A stretch of DNA of 49,246 nt from Bacillota bacterium (GTDB lineage: Bacteria; Bacillota; Clostridia; Peptostreptococcales; Anaerovoracaceae). Where the stretch lies: NCBI GenBank assembly GCA_016293805.1, contig JAEDDI010000008.1:1-49246 (forward strand). Direction: 5' to 3'. Below are positions 17,722-24,559 of this stretch, in pieces. Each line of letters opens with the position of its first letter. Position 1 is the first letter of the stretch. Made by a program: the position numbers and the translations under genes. The notes under the pieces were generated by a model. It searched no databases, had not been told where the DNA came from, and was given only the letters and a program-made list of their open reading frames with translations.

Positions 17722-17754
17722 AAAAAGAGACTGCCTCGGCAGTCTCTGTTTTTT
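17722..17754. terminator. Terminator of the FAD-dehydrogenase gene
   Basis: AGAGACTGC pairs perfectly with GCAGTCTCT around a four-base loop. Five T follow on the minus strand, and a T run also flanks it on the plus strand. Confidence 0.88.
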
Positions 17755-19125
17755 CTAGTTTTCTGCTATCTTTCTTGCAACATACACACCGCTTGCCGAT
17801 GCATGTGAAAGCGAATGTGTAACTCCGCTTCCGTCGCCTATAACGTAAAGCCCACTGTGACATGTCTCAAGGTTCTCGTCAACCTCTACCTCCATGTTAT
17901 AGAACTTTACTTCAACTCCGTAAAGAAGAGTATCATCATTGGCTGTTCCCGGTGCAATCTTGTCGAGTGCGTATATCATCTCTACTATACCGTCAAGAAT
18001 TCTTTTAGGTATTACAAGAGAAAGATCTCCCGGAGTTGCCGAAAGTGTCGGCTGTGTAAAACACTCTGCAAGACGCTTTTCGTTGCTTCTTCTTCCTGCT
18101 ATAAGGTCGCCGAATCTTTGTACAATCACTCCTCCGCCCAGCATATTTGACAGTTTAACGATGTTCTCGGCATATGCGTTGCTGTCATTAAATGGCTCAG
18201 TGAAATGCTTGGACACAAGCAGAGCAAAGTTTGTATTGGCAGTATGCTTTGCAGGATCTTCGTAACTGTGACCATTGACTGTAACTATTCCGTTTGTGTT
18301 TTCGTTTACAACTGCTCCGTAGGGATTCATGCAGAACGTTCTTACCTTGTCCCCGTACTTCTGTGTACGGTAAACGATTTTACTCTCGTAAAGCTCATCG
18401 GTAAGATGCGAGAATATCTCTGCCGGAAGTTCAACCCTTACACCTATATCCACCCTGTTGCTGTGAGTGTTGATGTCAAGGTCTCTGCATACTGTTTCCA
18501 TCCACTTGCTTCCGCTTCTTCCTACTGATATTATGCACTTGCTGCATTCATATACATCATCCTCAGTTATAATACGGAATCCCGAATCTGTTCTTTCGAG
18601 TCTGCTTACAGGAGTCCTGAAGAATATATCAATTCTATCCTTAATCTCGCTGTATATATTTTCAAGCACAATATAGTTCTTGTCTGTACCAAGATGTCTT
18701 ACAGAAGCATCAAGAAGATGGAGCTGATTCTGAAGGCAGAGCTTCCTTATCCTGGTATCACTTGTTGAATAGAGTTTTGTTCCCGATCCGCCATACTTCA
18801 TGTTGATTTCATCAACATACTCCATCAGTTCTATTGCCTGTTTCTTTCCTATATATTCGTGAAGATTTCCTCCGAATTCATTTGTAATATTGTACTTTCC
18901 GTCCGAGAAAGCTCCGGCACCTCCGAAGCCGTTCATGATTGCACATGTCTCACAGTGAATGCACGATTTGATTTTAATTCCGTCTATAGGGCATATTCTC
19001 TTCTCCAGAGGATTGCCTGCCTCAAACATCGCTATTGACATTCCTGTGTTCTGCTTTAACATTTCATATGCGGCAAAAATACCTCCCGGACCTGCGCCGA
19101 TAATTATACAGTCGTATTTTTTCAT
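17755..19125 (-). CDS. FAD-dependent dehydrogenase (COG2509 type)
   Basis: DCIIIGAGPGGIFAAYEM at the N-terminus is the dinucleotide-binding motif for FAD, and GLYVIGDGSGVTHSLSHA at the C-terminus is the second FAD contact. A cysteine-rich stretch near residue 50 (CPIDGIKIKSCIHCETC) is followed by GFGGAGAFSDGKYN, a pattern of this family. The cysteines might bind a metal or a cluster. Length is 456 residues. The ATG at 19125 has GAGGAG eight bases upstream; a longer in-frame start at 19209 would cross the promoter and is rejected. The reaction is not established for the family. Confidence 0.88.
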   Translation of the reverse strand: MKKYDCIIIGAGPGGIFAAYEMLKQNTGMSIAMFEAGNPLEKRICPIDGIKIKSCIHCETCAIMNGFGGAGAFSDGKYNITNEFGGNLHEYIGKKQAIELMEYVDEINMKYGGSGTKLYSTSDTRIRKLCLQNQLHLLDASVRHLGTDKNYIVLENIYSEIKDRIDIFFRTPVSRLERTDSGFRIITEDDVYECSKCIISVGRSGSKWMETVCRDLDINTHSNRVDIGVRVELPAEIFSHLTDELYESKIVYRTQKYGDKVRTFCMNPYGAVVNENTNGIVTVNGHSYEDPAKHTANTNFALLVSKHFTEPFNDSNAYAENIVKLSNMLGGGVIVQRFGDLIAGRRSNEKRLAECFTQPTLSATPGDLSLVIPKRILDGIVEMIYALDKIAPGTANDDTLLYGVEVKFYNMEVEVDENLETCHSGLYVIGDGSGVTHSLSHASASGVYVARKIAEN

Positions 19126-19161
19126 GGCTGTTCTCCTCTTTTCTTTAACCTCGACGGTATT

Positions 19162-19190
19162 AGAATATTGGTATATTTTCACTTTGTCAA
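19162..19190 (-). promoter_or_regulatory. Promoter of the FAD-dehydrogenase gene
   Basis: A perfect minus-strand TTGACA and TATTCT are separated by 17 bases, about 37 bases before the ATG. Confidence 0.75.
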
Positions 19191-19204
19191 CTGTTTTAGC
19201 CGAA

Positions 19205-19224
19205 ACCACAATAAAATATGTGGT
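19205..19224. promoter_or_regulatory. Inverted repeat between divergent genes
   Basis: ACCACA-N8-TGTGGT lies between the FAD-dehydrogenase promoter and the symporter gene, placed to act on either. No regulator is known for it. I could not fix the symporter promoter: TTTACT and TAATAT (16 apart) lie too close to the start codon. Confidence 0.35.
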
Positions 19225-19293
19225 AATATCAATTCTTTTATGGTAAAATTTACTGGTATTGCTATTATGTTAATATTTTAAAGGAGAACAGTT

Positions 19294-20706
19294 ATGGTAA
19301 ACGCAATTGACAATGTGGTACTTGCTATATCAAACGTGCTTTATCAGCCGTTTATAGTACCGCTCATTCTTGTGCTTGGTGGAATAATTTTCACAGTACG
19401 TACAAAATTCATGCAGGTAGGCATGTTCAGGGAAGCATGCAAAGTAATTATGGAAAAACCTGAAAATGACAACGGCATCTCGTCATTTGGCGCACTGATG
19501 GTATCAACAGCGTCCCGTGTGGGTACAGGTAATATCATCGGTGTATCAACAGCTATCTGCTGCGGAGGTCCCGGAGCCATTTTCTGGATGTGGATTACTG
19601 CTTTCTTCGGCGGTGCATCAGCATTTGTCGAATCAACACTTGCACAGATTTACAAGAAGAAGAATCCTGACGGATCTTCATACGGCGGCCCTGCCTTCTA
19701 CATGCAGGATGCATTAAAACAGAGATGGCTCGGTATCATCTTTGCAGTGCTTGTAATAGGAACTTACATGGTAGGTTACAACATGCTTGCAGCATACAAC
19801 CTTCAGACAACATTCTCAGGTTTCAGTTTCTACAGTGAGAAATTCCCTTATATCATCGGAATCATCCTTGCTGTATTATTCGCAGCAGTAGTTCTTGGGG
19901 GTGCTCACAGACTTACTAGAGTTACTGAAGTTCTTGTTCCTGTAATGGGCGTTCTTTATGTAATCGTTTCTCTTGTTGTTCTTGTAATCAACTTCAGAAA
20001 CATCCCTGGCATGTTCGGTTCAATCTTCCAGAGTGCTTTTGATTTCAAGGCAATCTTCGGCGGATTTGCCGGTTCATGCATCATGTACGGCATCAAGAGA
20101 GGTCTTTACTCCAATGAGGCCGGTATGGGTTCAGCACCAAATGCTGCGGCAACAGCTGACATTTCACATCCTGCAAAACAGGGTCTTGTACAGATGCTTT
20201 CAGTGTTCATCGATACTCTTCTTATCTGTACAGCAACAGCTTTCATGTGCTTAAGCTCAGGCATCACTCCAACAGAAAAACTCGCAGGTGCTCCATACGT
20301 TCAGGAATCTCTTGGAGCAACACTTGGTTCATTCGGACCTGTTTTCATTGCAGTTGCAATGTCATTCTTTGCATTCACAACACTTATCGGAAACTACTCA
20401 TATGTTGAAGGATGTGTAAGATTTATACTAAAGAGAAACATGTCAAAAACAGGCACAACTATTTTCAGACTTATTGCAACAGCACTTGTATTCCTCGGCG
20501 CCATCGCAACAGCAGGTCTTGTATGGGACCTTGCAGACATGTTCCAGGGCCTTATGGTTGTAACAAACGTACCTGCAATTTTCATTCTCTGCGGTACAGC
20601 AATCAAGTGCCTTAACGACTACAAGAAGCAGAAGAATCAGGGTCTCAACCCGGTATTCAAGGCTAAGGATATTCAGCTCAAAGAGCACACAGACTTCTGG
20701 AATTAA
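19294..20706 (+). CDS. Sodium:alanine/glycine symporter, AGCS family
   Basis: The protein (470 residues) has about eleven membrane helices. Family landmarks are IFTVRTKFMQVGMFREA near the start, STASRVGTGNIIGVSTAI (sodium and substrate site) near 75, and YSNEAGMGSAPNAAATAD near 275. AGCS proteins import alanine, glycine or related amino acids with sodium. AAAGGAG lies seven bases before the ATG. It is monocistronic with a strong terminator. Its heavy use of a few preferred codons suggests high expression, though this was judged by eye. Confidence 0.95.
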   Translation: MVNAIDNVVLAISNVLYQPFIVPLILVLGGIIFTVRTKFMQVGMFREACKVIMEKPENDNGISSFGALMVSTASRVGTGNIIGVSTAICCGGPGAIFWMWITAFFGGASAFVESTLAQIYKKKNPDGSSYGGPAFYMQDALKQRWLGIIFAVLVIGTYMVGYNMLAAYNLQTTFSGFSFYSEKFPYIIGIILAVLFAAVVLGGAHRLTRVTEVLVPVMGVLYVIVSLVVLVINFRNIPGMFGSIFQSAFDFKAIFGGFAGSCIMYGIKRGLYSNEAGMGSAPNAAATADISHPAKQGLVQMLSVFIDTLLICTATAFMCLSSGITPTEKLAGAPYVQESLGATLGSFGPVFIAVAMSFFAFTTLIGNYSYVEGCVRFILKRNMSKTGTTIFRLIATALVFLGAIATAGLVWDLADMFQGLMVVTNVPAIFILCGTAIKCLNDYKKQKNQGLNPVFKAKDIQLKEHTDFWN

Positions 20707-20716
20707 GACATATTTT

Positions 20717-20742
20717 AAGGGAAGCATCAGCTTCCCTTTTTT
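20717..20742 (+). terminator. Terminator of the AGCS symporter gene
   Basis: AAGGGAAGC pairs perfectly with GCTTCCCTT around the loop ATCA, ending in a run of six T. Confidence 0.92.
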
Positions 20743-20745
20743 CAT

Positions 20746-21369
20746 TCATATCATATGACTGTATATTCCACACAGTATCTCAACTGCACCATCCACTCCG
20801 AGACTCTCTGAATTGATTACAATATCGTACGACTCGGCACTGTCCCAGACCTTGCCTGTATAGTTTCTGAAAAACTCAGCTCTGTGTCTGTCAACTGCCT
20901 CTATCTGTTTTTCAGCAGTCTTACGTGTTATATCACTATCACTGTTACAGTCTATATATTCGGCACGGTAATCCTCCGATGCTGTTATGAATACATTGAC
21001 TGTATCATAGCCGGCCTTCTCAAGAATATCTCCTGCACATCTTCCTATTATGATGCAGTCACTTTCCTCTGCAGCTTTTTCGATTAGCTGTTTTTCAAGA
21101 TCAAATATAATATCCGCTGCAGGACTCTGCTTCTGAGTATGCTCATTTCCTGTATCATATAGACGATATGTAAATCTGTTCGGCGCAGTCTCTTCGCTTT
21201 CAATGAATTTCTCAAGAGCCTTTGACTTGTCAAGATCACCGTATTCTATAGCTTTCTTAAGCAGATCCCTGTCATAGAATCTGATGCCAAGCTTTTCAGC
21301 AGCAAGTCTGCCTATTTCTGAGCCGGCTGAGCCGTATTTTCTGTTAATACATATTATTCTGTTCTTCAT
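20746..21369 (-). CDS. Cytidylate-kinase-like protein
   Basis: MKNRIICINRKYGSAGSEIG matches the cytidylate-kinase-like family, in which a degenerate P-loop (GSAGSEIG) replaces the classical Walker A. IRFYDRDLL and CIIIGRCAGDIL are also typical. It has 207 residues. The ATG at 21369 is chosen because AGGAGG lies six bases upstream; a longer in-frame start has no such site. Known members are often uncharacterised kinases distinct from Cmk, so nucleotide specificity is not certain. Confidence 0.85.
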   Translation of the reverse strand: MKNRIICINRKYGSAGSEIGRLAAEKLGIRFYDRDLLKKAIEYGDLDKSKALEKFIESEETAPNRFTYRLYDTGNEHTQKQSPAADIIFDLEKQLIEKAAEESDCIIIGRCAGDILEKAGYDTVNVFITASEDYRAEYIDCNSDSDITRKTAEKQIEAVDRHRAEFFRNYTGKVWDSAESYDIVINSESLGVDGAVEILCGIYSHMI

Positions 21370-21400
21370 AACTACCTCCTGAAAAACTATCATATTATAT

Positions 21401-21429
21401 ATATTACACCAAATACATGTTTTGGGCAA
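21401..21429 (-). promoter_or_regulatory. Promoter of the cytidylate-kinase-like gene
   Basis: Minus-strand TTGCCC and TAATAT are 17 bases apart, directly after the trpB2 terminator and about 32 bases before the ATG. Confidence 0.6.
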
Positions 21430-21430
21430 C

Positions 21431-21455
21431 AAAAGGCAGGCCTCAGCCTGCCTTT
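21431..21455 (-). terminator. Terminator of trpB2
   Basis: AAAGGCAGGC pairs perfectly with GCCTGCCTTT around a four-base loop, and the T run includes the arm end. Confidence 0.88.
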
Positions 21456-21470
21456 ATATGTCCTATGGTA

Positions 21471-22853
21471 TTATGCGTCAATCTGCGGAAGCTGTGAAAG
21501 TGATGCTTCAAGTTCCTCGTCTGAAGGAATATAGTCTCCCATTGCGCCGTCATTGAATTTTTCATATGCAACCATATCGAAGTATCCGGTACCTGTAAGA
21601 CCAAACAGTATAGTTTTCTCTTCTCCTGTTTCTTTGCACTTGAGAGCTTCGTCAATTGCCACTCTGATAGCATGGCTTGATTCAGGTGCAGGAAGTGTTC
21701 CTTCAACTCTTGCAAACAGTTCTGCAGCTGCGAATACTGAAGTCTGTTCAACAGCAACCGCTCTCATGTAACCGTCATGATAAAGCTGTGAAAGAACAGG
21801 TGACATACCGTGGTATCTGAGTCCTCCTGCATGATTTGCAGAAGGGATAAAGCTTGAACCAAGTGTGTACATCTTGGCAAGAGGACATATCTTGCCTGTA
21901 TCGCAGAAGTCATATGCAAACTTTCCTCTTGTAAAAGAAGGACATGATGCAGGTTCAACTGCTACGATATCGTAATCTGCTTCTCCTCTTAATTTTTCAC
22001 CCATAAACGGTGAGATCAGACCTCCAAGGTTAGAACCACCGCCTGCGCATCCGATAATGATATCAGGCTTTACTCCAAGCTTGTCACATGCAGCTTTCGC
22101 TTCCATGCCGATGATTGACTGATGCAACAATACCTGGTTTAATACAGAACCGAGTTCGTACTTGTATTCTCCTCCGCTCTTTACGGCAACTTCAACCGCT
22201 TCAGATATAGCGCATCCAAGTGAGCCTGTTGTTCCAGGGAATTCCTCATTTATCTTTTTGCCGATATCTGTTTCAAGTGATGGTGAAGGAACTACAGATG
22301 CTCCGTATGTTCTCATTACTTCTCTTCTGAAAGGCTTCTGTTCGTATGATACCTTAACCATATATACCTTGCAGTCAAGGTCAAAATATGAACATGCCAT
22401 TGAAAGTGCAGTACCCCACTGGCCTGCTCCGGTTTCTGTTGTAACACCCTTAAGACCCTGTTTCTTTGCATAGTATGCCTGAGCTATTGCAGAGTTGAGT
22501 TTATGGGATCCTGATGTGTTTGATCCTTCAAACTTATAGTAGATTTTAGCCGGTGTATCAAGTGCCTCTTCAAGGAAATATGCTCTGATAAGCGGTGACG
22601 GTCTGTACATCTTGTAGAAATCTCTGACTTCTTCAGGAATATCAATATATGGTGTATCGTTGTCAAGTTCCTGTTTAACAAGTTCTTCGCAGAATATCGG
22701 TGTCATTTCCTCTGCTGTAAGAGGCTGCCCTGTTCCCGGATTTAACAGCGGAGCAGGCTTAACCGGCATATCTGCTCTAACGTTGTACCACTGTCTTGGA
22801 ATCTCATGCTCTTCCAGATAAGTCTTGTAAGGGATGTTGTTATCGTTTTTCAT
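21471..22853 (-). CDS. trpB: TrpB2-type tryptophan synthase beta chain
   Basis: This 460-residue pyridoxal-phosphate enzyme belongs to the TrpB2 branch of tryptophan synthase beta chains. SNTSGSHKLNSA holds the Schiff-base lysine (Lys118), ETGAGQWGTA is the catalytic Glu block, and CAGGGSNLGG binds the cofactor phosphate. TrpB2 proteins condense indole with serine and lack the surface that binds TrpA; no trpA or other trp gene is near. AAGGAG lies six bases before the ATG. A tryptophan T-box leader controls it. A salvage role, turning free indole into tryptophan, is my inference. Confidence 0.93.
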   Translation of the reverse strand: MKNDNNIPYKTYLEEHEIPRQWYNVRADMPVKPAPLLNPGTGQPLTAEEMTPIFCEELVKQELDNDTPYIDIPEEVRDFYKMYRPSPLIRAYFLEEALDTPAKIYYKFEGSNTSGSHKLNSAIAQAYYAKKQGLKGVTTETGAGQWGTALSMACSYFDLDCKVYMVKVSYEQKPFRREVMRTYGASVVPSPSLETDIGKKINEEFPGTTGSLGCAISEAVEVAVKSGGEYKYELGSVLNQVLLHQSIIGMEAKAACDKLGVKPDIIIGCAGGGSNLGGLISPFMGEKLRGEADYDIVAVEPASCPSFTRGKFAYDFCDTGKICPLAKMYTLGSSFIPSANHAGGLRYHGMSPVLSQLYHDGYMRAVAVEQTSVFAAAELFARVEGTLPAPESSHAIRVAIDEALKCKETGEEKTILFGLTGTGYFDMVAYEKFNDGAMGDYIPSDEELEASLSQLPQIDA

Positions 22854-22902
22854 TGTTTTTCTCCTTTTTCCATAAATATGTTATTGACGGATCCGGGACA
22901 AT

Positions 22903-22936
22903 ATAAAAGCCTGTCCCATAACTGCTGGGACAGGCT
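22903..22936 (-). terminator. T-box terminator hairpin upstream of trpB2
   Basis: AGCCTGTCCCA pairs perfectly with TGGGACAGGCT (11 pairs, seven-base loop), then TTTAT. It directly follows the T-box sequence, so it is the off-state structure of the leader. Confidence 0.88.
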
Positions 22937-23160
22937 GAATTAACCTGCGGTGCCACCCGGCTTGATGCTTATGCATCCCCTTACCGTACCGTCATACGGT
23001 TTCCTTTGATTACGGAGGGCTCTCCGTCTCCCCTACTCGCAAAAGCTTTCAGTTTGCCCTCAGAAGTCCATTCACATATGTCTTCCATACTGCAATCACA
23101 CCGCCTGCAGCTCTCTTTAATGTACGATGCATATGTTACTACTCTTCGTCATCGGTTTAC
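22903..23160 (-). promoter_or_regulatory. T-box riboswitch with a tryptophan (UGG) specifier
   Basis: The minus strand carries the T-box sequence GGGTGGCACCGC at 22947-22958, the classic pairing site for the tRNA acceptor end. Further upstream, stem I has the AGTA-containing 5' side (GAAGAGTAGTAAC), an AGAGAG bulge, and on the 3' side GAA-TGG-A with the specifier TGG at 23068-23070. TGG is the only tryptophan codon. Uncharged tRNA-Trp should stabilise the antiterminator and switch trpB2 on. The specifier is read by comparison with known leaders, not by folding. Confidence 0.9.
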
Positions 23161-23167
23161 AATACAT

Positions 23168-23196
23168 ATATTACACACTGACCTGATTGTTGTCAA
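23168..23196 (-). promoter_or_regulatory. Promoter of the T-box leader and trpB2
   Basis: A perfect TTGACA and TAATAT are separated by 17 bases on the minus strand, placing the transcript start at the beginning of stem I. Confidence 0.85.
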
Positions 23197-23243
23197 TAAA
23201 TAATTTTATTTTTTTTCTTTGTGATAATCCACAATGATTACCG

Positions 23244-23657
23244 CTATTCCCCGATAACAGATGTACAGTGCGGACATCTTGTTGCTTCTATATCAATTTC
23301 ACTCATGCAGTAAGGGCATTTCTTTGTGGACGGCTCCTCTTCAGCCTCCTCTGCTTTCTTTCCAAGAGATTTTGCCTTGTTCATCGCCTTAATCACCGAA
23401 AACAGCACAAATGCCACGATAAGGAAGTTTAGTACAGCCATTATAAATGCACCGTATCTGAGTTCAACCCCTCCGATTACCGCAACAAGATCACTGAAAT
23501 CAACCTTCACCAGAAGACCTATTACAGGTGATATAATATCATCAACAAGAGAAGTTACAATAGCAGTAAAAGCAGCACCTATAATGATGCCGACAGCCAT
23601 ATCCAAAACATTTCCCTTGAGTGCAAACTCCTTAAATTCCTTGATAAAAGATTTCAT
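23244..23657 (-). CDS. mscL: Large-conductance mechanosensitive channel with zinc-ribbon tail
   Basis: MKSFIKEFKEFALKGNVLDM and AVGIIIGAAFTAIVTSLVDD are the N-terminal helix and first membrane helix of MscL; a second membrane helix spans about residues 70-90. The channel opens under membrane tension to release solutes in hypo-osmotic shock. After a Lys/Glu-rich linker, the C-terminus is a CPYC-x10-CPHC zinc ribbon (Cys114, 117, 128, 131), where classical MscL has a helical bundle. The start is the ATG at 23657, eight bases after GAGG. Length is 137 residues. Confidence 0.93.
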   Translation of the reverse strand: MKSFIKEFKEFALKGNVLDMAVGIIIGAAFTAIVTSLVDDIISPVIGLLVKVDFSDLVAVIGGVELRYGAFIMAVLNFLIVAFVLFSVIKAMNKAKSLGKKAEEAEEEPSTKKCPYCMSEIDIEATRCPHCTSVIGE

Positions 23658-23686
23658 TTTCATTACCTCCATAAACTTTTAACCAC

Positions 23687-23714
23687 ATTATATCATACTG
23701 CCTGCTGTGTTCAA
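23687..23714 (-). promoter_or_regulatory. Promoter of mscL
   Basis: Minus-strand TTGAAC and a perfect TATAAT are 16 bases apart, about 30 bases before the ATG. Confidence 0.7.
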
Positions 23715-23727
23715 TGATTTTAGCGAC

Positions 23728-23756
23728 TTGACTTTGGATGTTTTTTGATGTATTGT
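23728..23756 (+). promoter_or_regulatory. Promoter of the ArsR-like/CsoR-like pair
   Basis: TTGACT and TATTGT are 17 bases apart, with the AAGGAG and ATG of the ArsR-like gene within the next 40 bases. Confidence 0.7.
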
Positions 23757-23789
23757 TATTAAGCAATCTAACAGCAAGGAGATACGCAT

Positions 23790-24107
23790 ATGAGAATCAG
23801 AAAAGAACCGGATGCAATGCAGGAATCTGATGTTCTTCTAATCGCAGAAGTATCAGATGCATTTGCACATCCTGTCAGAATCAGGATGTTCAGATATATT
23901 ATGAAATGTAACAGAGAGCGCACTCCTGTATGCAACAAGGACCTTATAGAAGAGTTCGGTTACGCACAGGCAACCACTTCACAGCACATACGAAAACTGG
24001 TTGATGCAGGTCTTCTTGAACAGAAGAAGCAGGACAAGTTTACATACCTTTTTGCCAATCTGGGAAGAGTGCAGATGTATGTCAATGCAGTAAGGAAGTT
24101 TGACTAA
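23790..24107 (+). CDS. ArsR-like winged-helix regulator
   Basis: The 105-residue protein has a winged-helix DNA-binding core: HPVRIRMFRYIM (helix 1), then ATTSQHIRKLVDAGLL (recognition helix) and a short wing. This is the ArsR/HTH_5-like pattern. It lacks the C-x-C metal motif of ArsR itself and has only two isolated cysteines, so metal sensing is not supported. AAGGAG precedes the ATG. A CsoR-like gene begins a few bases after its stop; no target gene follows. Confidence 0.83.
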   Translation: MRIRKEPDAMQESDVLLIAEVSDAFAHPVRIRMFRYIMKCNRERTPVCNKDLIEEFGYAQATTSQHIRKLVDAGLLEQKKQDKFTYLFANLGRVQMYVNAVRKFD

Positions 24108-24111
24108 AGCC

Positions 24112-24363
24112 ATGGACAGCAAAAGAAGAATAATCAACAGAATCTCCAAGGCCATAGGACATCTTGAGTCCATACGCAAAATGGTCGAGCGCGATGAGGA
24201 CCCCGTTCAGATTCTCACTCAGCTTGCTGCTGTAAAATCAGCAGTGGGAAGCACAGGCAAGGAAGTCCTCAAGGAATACATCAGAGAATGCACTCAGAAG
24301 GGAGACGAAAACTCAACTGAAGATATGCTTTCTGCAGTTGACAGTTTCATCAAGAAGAATTAA
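24112..24363 (+). CDS. CsoR/FrmR-family regulator lacking key metal ligands
   Basis: The 83-residue all-helical protein fits the CsoR/RcnR/FrmR family by IINRISKAIGHLESIRKMV and QILTQLAAVKSAV. In copper-sensing CsoR the ligands are Cys, then His-x3-Cys. Here the first Cys is Pro31 (DPVQIL) and the His is Tyr56 (YIREC); only Cys60 remains. It therefore cannot bind copper like CsoR, nor form the Cys-Cys pair of persulfide sensors. The ATG at 24112 is chosen; a TTG at 24100 overlapping the ArsR-like stop is possible. The two regulators form one transcript ending in a terminator. Confidence 0.82.
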   Translation: MDSKRRIINRISKAIGHLESIRKMVERDEDPVQILTQLAAVKSAVGSTGKEVLKEYIRECTQKGDENSTEDMLSAVDSFIKKN

Positions 24364-24412
24364 GAAAAAGGGTCTGAGAAGAGCGATAATGCTCTCCGCA
24401 GGCCCCTTTTTT
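24364..24412. terminator. Bidirectional terminator between the regulator pair and the feo operon
   Basis: A long interrupted stem runs from AAAAAGGG through CTG and AGAGC to GCTCT, CAG and CCCCTTTTTT. It follows both converging transcripts directly. Confidence 0.83.
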
Positions 24413-24415
24413 CCC

Positions 24416-24559
24416 CTATTTTCTGCAGCCCGGACAGTCTCCTCCCGAGCACCCGCAGCCCGGGCATCCGGATCCCCGTTTTCTGTCCTTTATTATTTTT
24501 CTTACGGCAAATCCTATGACAGCAGCAAGCACTGCTGCCGCTATGACGGTCCCTGTCAT
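24416..24559 (-). CDS. FeoB-associated Cys-rich membrane protein
   Basis: The 47-residue protein has one membrane helix (VIAAAVLAAVIGFAV) after a short N-terminus. A basic stretch and a cysteine-rich tail with five cysteines follow (GCPGCGC, then DCPGC). This is the FeoB-associated Cys-rich family, found next to feoB in many Firmicutes. Its ATG overlaps the feoB stop as ATGA, so the two are translationally coupled. It may present ferrous iron to the transporter or act like FeoC; this is inference. Confidence 0.88.
   Translation of the reverse strand: MTGTVIAAAVLAAVIGFAVRKIIKDRKRGSGCPGCGCSGGDCPGCRK

Noticed and set aside
23006..23203. Plus-strand frame of about 65 codons
   Set aside because: It is the complement of the T-box leader.
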